Source of the DNA: Nematostella vectensis
Taxonomy: Eukaryota; Cnidaria; Anthozoa; Actiniaria; Edwardsiidae
Length of the DNA stretch: 64,000 nt
NCBI RefSeq assembly: GCF_932526225.1
Contig: NC_064035.1
Location: forward strand, 16,354,469-16,418,468
Direction: 5' to 3'
Position 1 is the stretch's first letter. Each line of letters begins with the position of its first letter. Positions 24,201 to 32,498 of this stretch are shown in pieces. Under the pieces are notes generated by a model, which was not told where the DNA came from, made no database searches, and saw only the letters and a list, made by a program, of their open reading frames with translations. A program made the translations under genes and the position numbers.

Positions 24201-27200
24201 TCGTATGCTTGTTACTTCTTGGCGAGCTGCCGACTCTTGATGCTGTCCCTACTTGTCCATACTGACCTTCATCCTCGTGGAGTAACCTTCTGCTAACTGT
24301 TGCCTTTCAGAATAGTGCCTTTCCTCGCGGCACGCCTCACGTGACCTTCCTTGCCTCCCGTGGGGTCACGGGAAATCACGCCAAGCTTTCACGCACCCCG
24401 TCGCCATCTCTCTTTTCGTCAAGTTCCAAGGGACGCTATAAACTATTAAACAGCTGCATATTAAAACTTTACTCAGCTTTGATACAATAGCCCTTAAAAA
24501 TATCAAATAAAAACTAGGATTTAAATATAGAGTAGTTTTAAAATAGTTTCCAAAGCCAGTATCGTATTATAGGAATCTAACCGCAACTAAGTGGTAGAAG
24601 ATTAAAGACCAGAAGAAAAAAATGTAGGGGATTATGAAGCTACGTGTAATTTCAATGCCTTTGTTCCATTAAGTGACGGGCTTAGAATAACAAGAGTTTC
24701 ACAAGCTTTAGTCGCGACATCGGCTTGCATTGGTCGGTGGAGTTCCGGAGATGGGTTTAAAATATTAGGTGCTGCAGCGCAGCAGTCTTGCGCACAACGT
24801 CATCAGTCACGTGCGTAACTCCCTATGTCCACGTGATCATGCTGGCATGTCACGTGCTTCTTCGTCTCGAACTCCGCTGGCCTATATGCCGAACGCAGAA
24901 AATGTTATTGGGGCACAAAGAATAGCAACAAATGCTGGTGAAGATAGCCATGCCATTTCGTACATATTTTGGAGTTTCTTTATTTTTAAGTGATATTTAT
25001 TTATTGAATTTTGAAGATTTTGTATTTGTTTTGTTGGTGATACCCTGGTGGTAGTGCCTGCTCTAAGTTGATATATCACTAGTTTTCAATCAGGGTTGTC
25101 GTCAATTTTGCCCTGATTAATTAGAAATTCGACGCTTCGGTTGCGTCATTGCTTTATTAAATCTCTGTGGGGCTAGTTTTAGGATTTCGACTCGTTTATG
25201 AGTTAACCCTGGTCTGGCGGGCTAGAATTGGACCAGTCTTCTGGTGGTGGCCGTGGCTGGCTTAAAAATACTAAACTGTAAAATAACATAGAAGAAAGAC
25301 AATAGTAAACGAATTTGAAATAAAGTTCATTCTGAATCTATAAAATATTGAATGATTATTGAATCTATATATTGATCCTGATATTATGTGCTGATGAATT
25401 AGACATATTGAGAAAAAAAGCACTTATAAAGGCTTTTTCTAAGAAATGATAGGAAACTATATACCCTATAAACCCTGAAGTAAAATAAATAAAGCGTTTC
25501 CCTAGATTAGTTCCAAGAAGAATTCAAAAAACTCAACACATTCCCCAAAATCACAAAGACTGAATCTTACTTGCGGGACATTCGTGATGTTTGAGTTTTA
25601 TTTATTTACTTTTTTTAGATATCTTGGCATTATTTATTATGTGGTTTTCCATTTATTATTTGGTGCTTTAGCTATAGAGTGGACCCATTTTTATTGTAAG
25701 ATGGGTTGAATTTTAGAACGATTCAAGCGGATTTATTTCCCTTATGAAATGAACATCTTAATACACAGATTTTATAGGGCACTGAAACATTCGTCACGCG
25801 AGTTTCTAACTCTTTTTTTCGGAACCTCATTGGGAAATTTGCCTTAAATTGCATTAGAGCCTATGTTGGACACGGGCTAGAAGTCTTAGAAAGTTCCCCC
25901 GCTTCAACTTGTGTGAAGCAATCTATTTCTAACCCTCCCCTCCCCCGAATTCGCTTTTGTCGCAGACGATGACGTCACACCTACGAGTTCTCCGACTCAC
26001 AAGTCGGCTGTTTCTTGGAAAAATGATATCGACCAGTATTATAACATCTACGCTGAGCTGGGCAGGTAGGGACCATCAGAGTTATCAGTGTTGTACCTAT
26101 CAGTCTATCGTCTTTGGGAAGGTAATAACCGAATTATTCAAATTAAGTCATAATACCCCTGGTGGTGCGTGGATGCCTGTGTTTGGACATTGTTAGGGTA
26201 GGCCTGGGTCATAAAGATCGAGGGGGAGGTTGATGTTCGAGTTAAACGCCTTTAAGGGTGCGGGTGTGGTTATGATCGACGTAGCACGATTCGTTCTTTG
26301 ATTAAGATGAGGGTAAAATTTAGAACATAATTTCAGTTGATGCGAATTATGGAAGTTCGATAGATCAAAGAATTGTGCTGTAATGGAGTCGCTCGTTCGC
26401 TTGAGCGCTTATACCTGCAGCTAAGAACATGATTACATCTTTCCTAGGGTCGAGATTGAGATGAGCATGAGAACCTTACATTCATTATTCTATGTAATTT
26501 CATTACATTCCACATTTGTCTGGAGCTCGATACCCAATAAAAGAATGACATTACCTTTCCCTTCGTAGGGGTCGTTATGCGGTTGTCAAAAAGTGCGTAG
26601 AGAAATCAACTGGCAAAGAATTCGCCGCCAAGATGGTCAAAAAGCGCATGCTGGACCCTGTGGATATCGACCGGGAGGTGACCGTGTTGAGAATGTTAAA
26701 GCACCCGAACCTCTGCATATTTCTGGACGCTTACGACACACCCAAGAATTATATCATCGTCACGGAGTTACTAGCGGGTGGGAGGCTTTTTGATTACCTG
26801 GTTGTCATGGATGCACTGACGGAGAAGGTTGCCATTGGTTACATGCATCAGGTCGTGGAAGGTGTACAACATCTACATGATTTGAACATCGTGCATTTGG
26901 ACCTTAAGGTAATGACATCATTCGACCCAAAAATAGATAGAATGCATTATGTATTGGGTAAAACAATAAGTCACACAACAGTTTAAACTACGATTCACGA
27001 AACGGGTTATACAACTAGTCACGCAATTGACAAAGCAACGAGTGAAATGACATATTAAAGAAGACCAATCATGCATTTTATGCACCCGCTCAACGCCGAG
27101 TGACTCAAAGAATCCATTTTCATCGGCTAATTCCAGCAAGTAACCAAGATATTTTTATTCAAATATCGTCAATCACGTATCAGACTTAATTCGTGTATTA

Positions 27201-28922
27201 TTATTTTGAAGTTTCCTCGCCAATAATTCGTTATATTTTCAACTATAAACAATAACAAAGGATTGTTAAACAACAAGTCACACAGCGTGTTATGAAAACA
27301 GCGCCAACATTGCTGGTCAAAACAGCTGAAATTGCTGGCCCAGGTAACTTGCCAACATCTCTTGTTAACTTGCTCGACTTCTCTATTCGTTGTAGCCCCA
27401 GAATCTGCTCCTAGACGGCGGACCTCTTCCCAAAGTGAAAATCATCGATTTTGGCAGCGCACACATCCTGTCCGGGTCTCCTGTTAATCACAAGGTGTAT
27501 GGTAGTCCCGAGTTCGCGGCCCCGGAACTGATCATGGAGGAACCCCTCACATTCAAGACTGATACCTGGTACGCGCATAATTTGTACGATAGTGGGAGGA
27601 AAGTGACAGAACGATTGACAGAAACATTGACGTGTTGACGAGAGGGTTGTGATAAAAGCCCTCAATTGCCGGTGACCTGAGTTTTTTTTCTTTATTAATT
27701 TATTGATATATTCATTTTAATTTTTACAGGAGTATCGGAGTCATCACCTACGTGATGTGAGTATGGATTCATTTTAAAACTCACCTGTTATTCATAAAAG
27801 TTCCGCATGTAGTGAAAATGAAAATGTTTATCTATTATAAGTACAAGAATATCTTCAAATTATTCAAATGGCAGGTTTGCCAGGTTGAGTAGTGTGTTCC
27901 CTTACAATTCGATTTTGTATTTATACAGAAATGAGACCTTTTCAGGTGGTTTATTACGTTACGACTTTGTACTTATACATAGATGAGATATTATCTGGTG
28001 GTTTATAACGTCACGATTTTGTAATGATACTGATACTGATACGAGATCGTGTTTATGACCAGGTTAAGTGGTGTTTCCCCGTTCCAAGCTGACACGACAG
28101 ACGAAATGTGTGAACGAATTCGCAAGGCAAACTTCTCGTTTCCTAATAAACACTTCAGCGCTATCTCATCGCAAGCCAAAGATTTTATTTCTTCTCTTCT
28201 TATCGCCGACATCACGTGAGTAATAGACTAGACTTTGCCATGAGCTAGCTCCTCTTCTTGCCCGTGACGCTCGCGCAAAAATATGTCAGGCTCTGGTTAA
28301 TATTTTAGTAACAGTTGTTTTTTTTCGTCGTCTTCAGTGGCTGCAAAGTAGCTGCCCTTAATGTGTATACCCTCCTCATATCTGACCCCGTTCTTTTTTT
28401 GTCTTGTAGTAAAAGGGCAGATTGCCAGGATTGCTTCAAGTCTGACTGGATCAGAGTAAGTCGTGCTCATACATTATGGGAGATGTTCTTTGAACCCTTG
28501 AACGATGTTTTTTTTGTCATATCTCTGCCCAACTCGATCTCTCATCTGTAGTTTGTGCATAGTTTGATTCCAGGGCTTCGTGTATTACTACAAAATAATA
28601 TTTGGAAGTGTTGAAAGTGTGCAAGTGCGGTGTTTTAGGGCGCAATAGTGCTTATGTGTGATTGTAATAACCGTTCTTATTTTGTGTGTTCAGATGTGTA
28701 GCCCTCGCCCTCCCAGTCCCGTCCGTACTACGAAGCTCAACACTTCCCGACTCGCAGCTTTTAACGCCCGACGACGAAATCAGGTGTGTATAACTCCCCT
28801 CTACGTTTGACTGAAAGCGGATGTACAAGCCTCACTCGCTTTCTCAATCCCTCTTTCAGCATGATTTGAAACCTCTTCCAAGGCTGACTTCGTCGAGTTC
28901 CAATTCTGAGTCTAATGTTTAG
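206..28922 (+). CDS. TRIO: TRIO/Kalirin-type dual Rho-GEF kinase (partial, 5' end outside window)
   Basis: The gene encodes a multidomain Rho guanine-nucleotide exchange factor that links receptors to actin. Exons: 206-272, 853-959, 1977-2046, 3183-3275, 3705-3797, 4113-4154, 4451-4528, 4654-4689, 4822-4968, 5707-5808, 6153-6240, 6828-6909, 6978-7041, 9833-10091, 11495-11627, 11954-12155, 14977-15212, 15370-15436, 15561-15664, 15730-15799, 15938-16027, 16215-16358, 16439-16552, 16950-17093, 17579-17756, 18254-18298, 18721-18941, 19081-19209, 19356-19569, 19686-19716, 20130-20168, 21677-21818, 21941-21968, 22191-22472, 23123-23422, 25966-26065, 26569-26908, 27396-27568, 27730-27756, 28063-28215, 28410-28455, 28694-28783, 28860-28922. 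Every junction is GT..AG and all phases join without a stop, giving 1743 residues. Domain order is DH-PH-SH3-DH-PH-SH3-Ig-FN3-kinase. The Sec14 and spectrin-repeat part expected of the family lies upstream of the window. Exon 18254-18298 has a weaker donor and is the least certain. Confidence 0.93.
538..760. repeat. Two-copy imperfect tandem repeat in intron
   Basis: A unit of about 114 bp with CATCTCCGACACTACCCC and GTCCGAATCTC blocks occurs twice with substitutions. It creates short open frames on the plus strand that have no coding features. It lies in the intron before exon 853. Confidence 0.6.
1556..1920. repeat. Degenerate repeats with CGTTGTCAAATGAAC core
   Basis: A motif close to TCATGCATCCGTTGTCAAATG recurs about four to five times with variation in the intron before exon 1977. 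Spacing is irregular. No coding or terminal-repeat structure is seen. Confidence 0.5.
4253..4364. mobile_element. MITE family 1, copy A
   Basis: A short element with inverted ends AGGCGTGTAC... and ...GTACGCGCCT, flanked by the direct repeat GATCGT on both sides (4247-4252 and 4365-4370). It contains a C run of about 16. Two more copies occur at 34824-34934 and 41493-41661. The small size, terminal inverted repeats and flanking duplication indicate a non-autonomous DNA transposon. Confidence 0.65.
4939..5110. repeat. Four-copy tandem repeat of exon end plus donor
   Basis: A unit of about 41 bp that spans the last codons of exon 4822-4968 and its donor AAG|GTAAGACC is repeated about four times into the intron. 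The downstream copies contain stops, so only the first can serve the reading frame. Confidence 0.8.
6408..6659. mobile_element. MITE with about 30-bp terminal inverted repeats
   Basis: The ends AATAGACCGTTTTCACGATG and its reverse complement face each other across about 250 bp, with the match continuing through TTGCGC. Flanks are compatible with a TA target. Inside, a GGCGGGCCACAG-type motif is repeated. There is no transposase gene; it lies in the intron before exon 6828. Confidence 0.7.
6828..10091 (+). CDS. TRIO: Linker exons and first SH3 domain
   Basis: Exons 6828-6909 and 6978-7041 encode a Ser/Thr-rich then acidic linker. Exon 9833-10091 encodes an SH3 domain: [20 protein letters not shown] (ALYDY-like), GQFVEVL, the binding-groove stretch TRWRVRI, and EGWVPYATL at the end, followed by a basic-serine tail. 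The intron of 2.8 kb between them (7042-9832) holds a hairpin at 7515-7599 and a candidate alternative first exon at 8460-8564. The reading frame also stays open upstream of 9833 to an ATG at 9764. Confidence 0.88.
7515..7599. repeat. Foldback hairpin
   Basis: Arms of about 37 bp, near-perfect, flank a short loop (CAGTGGCCAA region). The left arm runs GGTACCCTGGTCCCAGAGCC onward, and the right arm is its reverse complement with three or four differences. It lies in the large intron before the SH3 exon. It may be a miniature foldback element; no target duplication was found. Confidence 0.65.
8460..8564 (+). CDS. Candidate alternative first exon A of TRIO (35 codons)
   Basis: An ATG at 8460 opens 35 codons (start [17 protein letters not shown]) that end exactly at a near-consensus donor, AAAG|GTAAGT, at 8565. 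The exon is in phase 0, as is the next exon at 9833, so splicing would give an SH3-GEF2-SH3-Ig-FN3-kinase isoform without GEF1. A TATA-like TTATAAAGG lies at about 8411, some 50 bp upstream. Internal promoters are known for vertebrate Kalirin isoforms. No transcript evidence is available here, so this is a prediction. Confidence 0.45.
11495..12155 (+). CDS. TRIO: Inter-domain linker exons
   Basis: Two exons, 11495-11627 and 11954-12155, encode a low-complexity Ser/Pro/Gly and Lys-rich linker between the first SH3 and GEF2. It contains a [15 protein letters not shown] patch and a [11 protein letters not shown] stretch, as in the unstructured TRIO linker ahead of GEF2. The donor of the second exon, ACG|GTAAGC at 12155, is the first copy of a seven-copy repeat. 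Intron sequence right after it would stop translation at once (TAA inside GTAAGCTAA). Confidence 0.85.
12141..12790. repeat. Seven-copy 95-bp array carrying the donor
   Basis: Units begin at 12141, 12240, 12335, 12430, 12525, 12620 and 12715. Each holds CTACCTCTCAGACG|GTAAGC, which is the real exon end and donor in the first copy. Later copies are nearly identical to one another, so amplification is recent. Confidence 0.9.
13378..13554 (+). CDS. Candidate alternative first exon B of TRIO (59 codons, hydrophobic N-terminus)
   Basis: Within the 12156-14976 intron an ATG at 13378 opens 59 codons that end at the donor CTCGGG|GTAAGA (13555) in phase 0, matching the phase-0 start of the acidic exon 14977. 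The stretch has balanced, coding-like codon use unlike the AT-rich intron around it. It encodes a hydrophobic segment, [20 protein letters not shown], then a polar tail. Splicing to 14977 would give a GEF2-SH3-Ig-FN3-kinase isoform resembling Kalirin-Duet in layout, perhaps membrane-anchored. A cassette use fails because no upstream acceptor gives the right phase. Confidence 0.45.
14681..14990. repeat. Five-copy 73-bp array carrying the acceptor
   Basis: Units start at 14681, 14754, 14827, 14900 and 14973. Each carries TTCTTCTTGTAG|AGTAT (the first only in part), and the last is the true acceptor of exon 14977. Decoy copies reach TGA after 13 codons. Because of the repeat, long but meaningless open frames appear on the minus strand. 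Confidence 0.9.
14977..17756 (+). CDS. TRIO: Acidic segment and GEF2 module: DH2-PH2
   Basis: Exon 14977-15212 encodes an acidic linker ([11 protein letters not shown]). The second DH starts at 15370 with [19 protein letters not shown] and carries the CR3 helix [19 protein letters not shown] on 16215-16358. The PH lies on 16439-17756, including [14 protein letters not shown] and the C-terminal helix [13 protein letters not shown]. In the family this unit acts on RhoA. Several exons match GEF1 exons in length and phase (67/67, 70/70, 114 versus 78+36), a trace of internal duplication. Confidence 0.92.
15795..15915. repeat. Two-copy donor duplication, period 59
   Basis: GTAAGTATTAG and about 45 following bases occur at 15800 (true donor) and again at 15859. 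The second copy has substitutions but keeps an intact donor consensus. Confidence 0.75.
16118..16250. repeat. Two-copy acceptor duplication, period 73
   Basis: A decoy acceptor ends at 16141 and the true one at 16214. Both are followed by GATATGAAA and similar exon-like bases. The decoy frame meets TAA after 14 codons, so only the second yields the DH2 protein. Confidence 0.8.
16600..16835. repeat. Dispersed intronic repeat, copy A
   Basis: The stretch with GCATCCATTTCCATCAGCCA and GATATTTTTACTCAAGC resembles 27060-27265 over about 150 bp with substitutions. Both lie in TRIO introns in the same orientation. It has no coding capacity. Confidence 0.5.
17094..17470. repeat. Thirteen-copy ~30-bp array starting at the donor
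   Basis: The unit GGTAAATCAAACACTTCCTC, continuing TCACTCAACT, runs from the donor of exon 16950-17093. Every copy carries a G|GTAAAT donor look-alike. Open frames on either strand here are repeat artefacts. Confidence 0.9.
18254..19569 (+). CDS. TRIO: Linker and second SH3 domain
   Basis: Exons 18254-18298, 18721-18941 and 19081-19209 encode a Pro/Ser/Thr-rich linker with SISVRRPPG and [19 protein letters not shown]. Exon 19356-19569 encodes an SH3 domain: [42 protein letters not shown]. The aromatic Trp and the terminal VPAKVL strand are present. The exon is preceded by a long T-run polypyrimidine tract. Confidence 0.9.
19686..21968 (+). CDS. TRIO: Small linker exons before the Ig domain
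   Basis: Four short exons, 19686-19716, 20130-20168, 21677-21818 and 21941-21968, encode a basic then acidic linker ([13 protein letters not shown], then [16 protein letters not shown], then NFEEPLEDD). They were placed by consensus splice sites and by the only phase chain that reaches the Ig exon. The 31- and 39-nt exons are small and supported mainly by phase, so they are less secure than the domains. The 1.5-kb intron 20169-21676 shows no gene. Confidence 0.7.
22191..23422 (+). CDS. TRIO: Ig I-set domain and fibronectin type III domain
   Basis: Exon 22191-22472 encodes one I-set Ig domain with both disulfide cysteines (LTCKISS and [10 protein letters not shown]) and the core Trp of VSWAWND. 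Exon 23123-23422 encodes one FN3 domain: [26 protein letters not shown], and [15 protein letters not shown]. Each domain fits a single exon bounded by phase-1 introns, typical of exon-shuffled modules. An FN3 before the kinase is the Kalirin layout. Confidence 0.93.
22808..23085. repeat. Seven-copy 41-bp array before the FN3 exon
   Basis: AGCCACGGTAGCGTGCGTCG blocks start at 22821, 22862, 22903, 22944, 22985, 23026 and 23067, a strict 41-bp period. The array ends about 35 bp before the FN3 acceptor at 23122. Confidence 0.9.
24040..24215. repeat. Four-copy ~40-bp tandem repeat
   Basis: The motif GCACGCTCGTATGCATGCTT with CCCATATCTAAC recurs four times with changes in the 23423-25965 intron. 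The rest of that 2.5-kb intron shows no gene. Confidence 0.75.
25966..28922 (+). CDS. TRIO: C-terminal Ser/Thr kinase domain and tail
   Basis: Eight exons encode a protein kinase of the CaMK/DAPK-related TRIO group. The glycine loop is ELGRGRYAVV, the ATP lysine lies in FAAKMV, and the helix-C glutamate in [15 protein letters not shown]. The catalytic loop reads HLDLKPQN (Leu replacing Arg of HRD, as usual for this group), followed by IIDFGSAH and AAPELI. All catalytic residues are present, so the kinase is likely active. Exon 28860-28922 adds a Ser-rich tail and the TAG stop at 28920. Confidence 0.93.
27060..27265. repeat. Dispersed intronic repeat, copy B
   Basis: This is the partner of 16600-16835, with AATCCATTTTCATCGGCTAA and GATATTTTTATTCAAATA. 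The two copies have diverged clearly, so the duplication is not recent. Terminal structures are not evident. Confidence 0.5.
27880..28085. repeat. Degenerate ~52-bp repeats leading into the exon 28063 acceptor
   Basis: Blocks with CGATTTTGTATTTATAC and CAGGTGGTTTATTACG recur. The stretch CCAGGTTGAGTAGTGTG at 27881 mimics the true exon start CCAGGTTAAGTGGTGT at 28060. This is another junction-copying repeat, older and more diverged. Confidence 0.55.
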
Positions 28923-29640
28923 CCTCCTGAATTCCTCGCATTCACATATCCCCACGATACCCCGACTCCCGCCGAATGCGTCCCGACTAGAGCCGACGAC
29001 ACTCCTACTGTGACGGAAGGTACCCCGACTAGAGCCGACGATACCCCGACATCGGCCGAAATGGACCCGACTCAATTTGTTAAAAGTAATAGATCTTCAT
29101 TTCCAACTCAATTCTCAACAAATCATTTGTATTATGGTGTTTTGAAATTCACAATAGTTTGATAAGTATTGTTGTGTATTACATGATGCTATGCTTTGCG
29201 TCAAGTACCATCTGTGTTATTTTGGTTTTGTTTTTTAGTTGAGAATATGAATCAGTTAAATAGTGGTTTTTACTTTTGTGTCGTTCTTAACTTTTCTTGA
29301 CATTGCATGGTTAAAGCCTTTCTCCGAAGCTTTTCTTGTTCAAACGAATTGAAAATCTTGGTGTTTTGCTATTGCTTTGTAAGAAAAGTATTCCATAACA
29401 ATTTTCCACTTCCAAATGTTTGATGTTTTTTTGTCCATGGTTGTTTTAATGTTTTTGTTACCTTCAAAAGAGTGGGGTATCAATGTGAATGTTGACATGG
29501 GTTTATGGGATAGGAATAATGATTTCTTTAATTTAAAGCCATTTTGTTAAATAGTTTCATTTTTATTTATTAACTGTGAATAAAGATTGAGAACAGACTT
29601 TTCTGTAAATATAATTCATTGACAACATGTCAATAAAAAG
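28923..29640 (+). other. TRIO 3' UTR with two poly(A) signals
   Basis: The region after the stop is AT-rich and noncoding. AATAAA hexamers occur at 29579-29584 and 29632-29637, a likely end of the mRNA. At 28945-29060 a short C/G-rich motif around CCCCGACTAGAGCCGACGA recurs several times. The exact cleavage site cannot be read from sequence. Confidence 0.55.
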
Positions 29641-30612
29641 ACGAAAGTTGTTCATACTTACTCTTATTGTGTTTGAATTATGTTAAAAAAAAATACTTAT
29701 AAAGCGCAATCCAAATGGCTAATAGCCCAAGTTTAAGGCCTTTTTTTAATTGGTGAGGGAATTTTTAAATTCTTCGAGTCCCAGTATATACTTCATAGGG
29801 AACAATATACTTCATAGGGAACAATAAAAGGTCCTGGTACACCGGCTAAATGTCTAAATGCACATTCACTTGATCTTGAAAAGGATGTCCGCTGAAAAGT
29901 CTCTTCTCGGAAATAAAGTCTCTTCCCGGAAGAGAAAAAACGCGCCGCTGGGGGGTTGAGGTGGTCGAGTTACTCATTTACCAGGTGGCGGCGGTTACAC
30001 AGCGCGTCGTTTGAAAGGTCGCAAGCGCGTAGGAAAGAGCTCGCTGCAGGAGCGAAACCAATGCAAATACATGATTTCTTTAATTTAAAGCCATTTTGAT
30101 AAATAGTTTCATTTTTATTTGTTAACTGTGAATAAAGATTGAGAACAGACTTTTCTGTAATTATAATTCATTGACAACATGTCAAAACAAAGACGAAAGT
30201 TGTTCATACTTACTGTTATTGTAATTGAATTATGTTAATGAATACTCATAAAGCGCAATCCAAATAGCTAATAGCCCAAGTTTAAGGCCTTTTTTTAATT
30301 GGTGAGGGAAAATTTAAAATTCTTCGAGTCCCAGTATATACTTCAAAGGCACACCATATACTTCATAGGGAACGATAAAAGGTCCTGGTACAAGGGGTAA
30401 ATGTCTAAATGCACATTCACTTGATCTTAAAAAGGATGTCCGCTGAAAAGTCTCTTCTCGGAAAAAAGTCTCTTCCCGGAAGAGAAAAACCGCGCCGCTG
30501 GGGGGTCGAGTTACTCATTTACCAGGTGGCGGCGGTTACACAGCGCGTCGTTTGAAAAGTCGCAAGCGCGTAGGGAAGAGCTCGCTGCAGGAGCGAAACC
30601 AAGGCAAATACA
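29519..30612. repeat. 552-bp tandem duplication
   Basis: Copy 1 (29519-30070) and copy 2 (30071-about 30612) agree at roughly 95% by eye. Each begins ATGATTTCTTTAATTTAAAG, includes the AATAAA region at the TRIO 3' end and finishes with GCTCGCTGCAGGAGCGAAAC. Each also has two AAGTCTCTTC-type motifs in row. No open frame of note is shared. Confidence 0.9.
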
Positions 30613-31679
30613 TACTTCATACTTACTGTAAAGCGCAATCCAAATGGCTTATAGCCCAAGTATAAGACATTTTTTTTACTAGCGTGACCTTTGGCATTAG
30701 AAAAATAGTGTCTTTTGGTGGACAACATTTTCAAGATTCACCCTTTCCCGCCTTTAACATTCCTTTTTAGCACATACGGCACTGGCTAAGGGAGGTAGAT
30801 AAGGCAGGAGTGATGGTGGTTGTCTGCTAACAGGGCCTTTGTACGCTATATGAGAAAAATGTCCAGAAAACATTACTAAATTGAGTTATAGACATTGCAG
30901 ATTTCATCACATCTCGTTTTGGATTTACCCAGCAGGAGACATTTTCTCCAGCTGCGCCTAAAAGGGAGGCTATTATCCACTCCGCTACAACTAATGCTCC
31001 CTGAATAGGCACGGATTATCTTGCTGCTGCTGGGTAATCTGCTCAATTCTGCAGCAGGCGTAGAGATATTGGGGGTATGAGGCTAGCCAGAGTATCAGGC
31101 CCTATCAGGCTAGTATGATGCACGATACAAAACAGTAAGAAAACTTGGGGCCACGAATCTACTGCTCGTATATATATTTTTTTGCTTTTAATATTGGGGG
31201 TTATATGACCCCCTGTGCCCCATTACTTGATCCGACCCTGACATTCGTGTGTAATTCTGCGCAAGACTTTTTTCGTTGTCGTTGTTCCTCTTTTTTTCGT
31301 TGAGTTGTTGTTGTTGTTGTTGGTTGATAACAGCATTAGCAAAGCAGCAAAGAAATTGCTTCCCCGCGCCACTAAAGAGTGGCTCGTCGTAGAACTAAGT
31401 TCCTTCAAGAGAACAAAGAGCATTACATCATCTTATTTTTATAAGATCCTTTTAATTTTCAGTTGACAGGTTGAGGCTAGGTAGTTTTTATTGTAGAACA
31501 TTTCAAGTTCTTACGGATATTCTTAGATCATTTAGTTTTTTTTTGGAAATATCTTTAGAGTTTGTTGAAATCTAATGTTGAATATGCTAATAAAAAAAAT
31601 ACAAAATTCTTAAAATCTGTTTAAAAGAACAGTGCGTGCGGGATGGCTGTGATGATCGACCTTTGCTCCCTCAGAAGAG
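30613..31679. other. Intergenic, no gene seen
   Basis: The stretch contains scattered stops in all frames and a GTT microsatellite near 31303-31327. No splice-compatible exon with family similarity was recognised. Confidence 0.5.
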
Positions 31680-31813
31680 CCAATCAGAAATCACCGCGCT
31701 TTGTTTTGAGTTCCGCACGTGTAACTAAGAACTATAGTTGCATCAGAAATCTGTATTTATCAACGATTTCGCGTGGCGCCTTCGAAAGACTCTACAACCA
31801 GAACATTGCATCA
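31680..31813 (+). promoter_or_regulatory. ASNS promoter with nutrient-sensing response unit
   Basis: A CCAAT box lies at 31680-31684 and an E-box CACGTG at 31716-31721. TGTAAC at 31720-31725 is followed, after exactly 11 bases, by GTTGCATCA at 31737-31745. Read on the minus strand this is TGATGCAAC-N11-GTTACA; the human ASNS unit is TGATGAAAC-N11-GTTACA. A second ATTGCATCA (C/EBP-ATF composite site) lies at 31805-31813. Such elements bind ATF4 and induce ASNS on amino-acid shortage in mammals. Function here is inferred. Confidence 0.6.
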
Positions 31814-32485
31814 GATCGTTGACGAAACAGTCTCTTTACGAATAAAGGTGAGGTTTCAATTCTTTCGTTGGTCTTTACAGATGAAAGTAATAAAATACAA
31901 GTAGTTCAAACGGTTCCACACAACATCGATTTACCAGTGGGTTGTGTCTAGCTCACATGCATTTCTTCCCGCTGATTACAGAATGATAAATAAGACGGTT
32001 TAGGGACTGATTTTCATGTTAAACGTATGAAATCTGTTAATAGACAATTTATGAGTTTCGATCTCTAGCTACTGAGGATTTTAGAGGTAGTAGCAATAAA
32101 CATCGATCTTTCCTTCCAATCACATATTTGGTATTCATTGCTACTCGTTCACTCATTGCTTCTTAAACAAACCGAGAGTTTTCTCGTGGTTTTAGGTCAG
32201 CAAGTATTTTTCCATAAACAGCTAGATCGTTAGCAAGGGAACTAGCATACTGTGTCTGTGAATTATAAAATTAATGCATAAAACACCCCAATTGGTTTCT
32301 AATATTGTACTCTGAAGAAAAAAATATATGTTAATTTCTGCAAATGATACGTCCTAGATTTGCATTTGCAGTTTAGCCTTAAGTTGTTCTCTTTTAGTCT
32401 AAATTTTAGCTTAAGTTAGCTTGGCCAGGATCCAATGTGCAAGTTAACCATATATGATATAATATTTACTGTTTCAATCTCCTAG
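31790..32485 (+). other. ASNS 5' UTR: first exon end and intron
   Basis: A strong donor AAAG|GTGAGG at 31848 and an acceptor CTCCTAG at 32485 define a 638-bp intron in the 5' UTR. The second UTR piece, 32486-32498, leads into the ATG. The transcription start is not visible; 31790 is a nominal boundary. Confidence 0.55.
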
Positions 32486-32498
32486 ACCTTCAAGCAAC

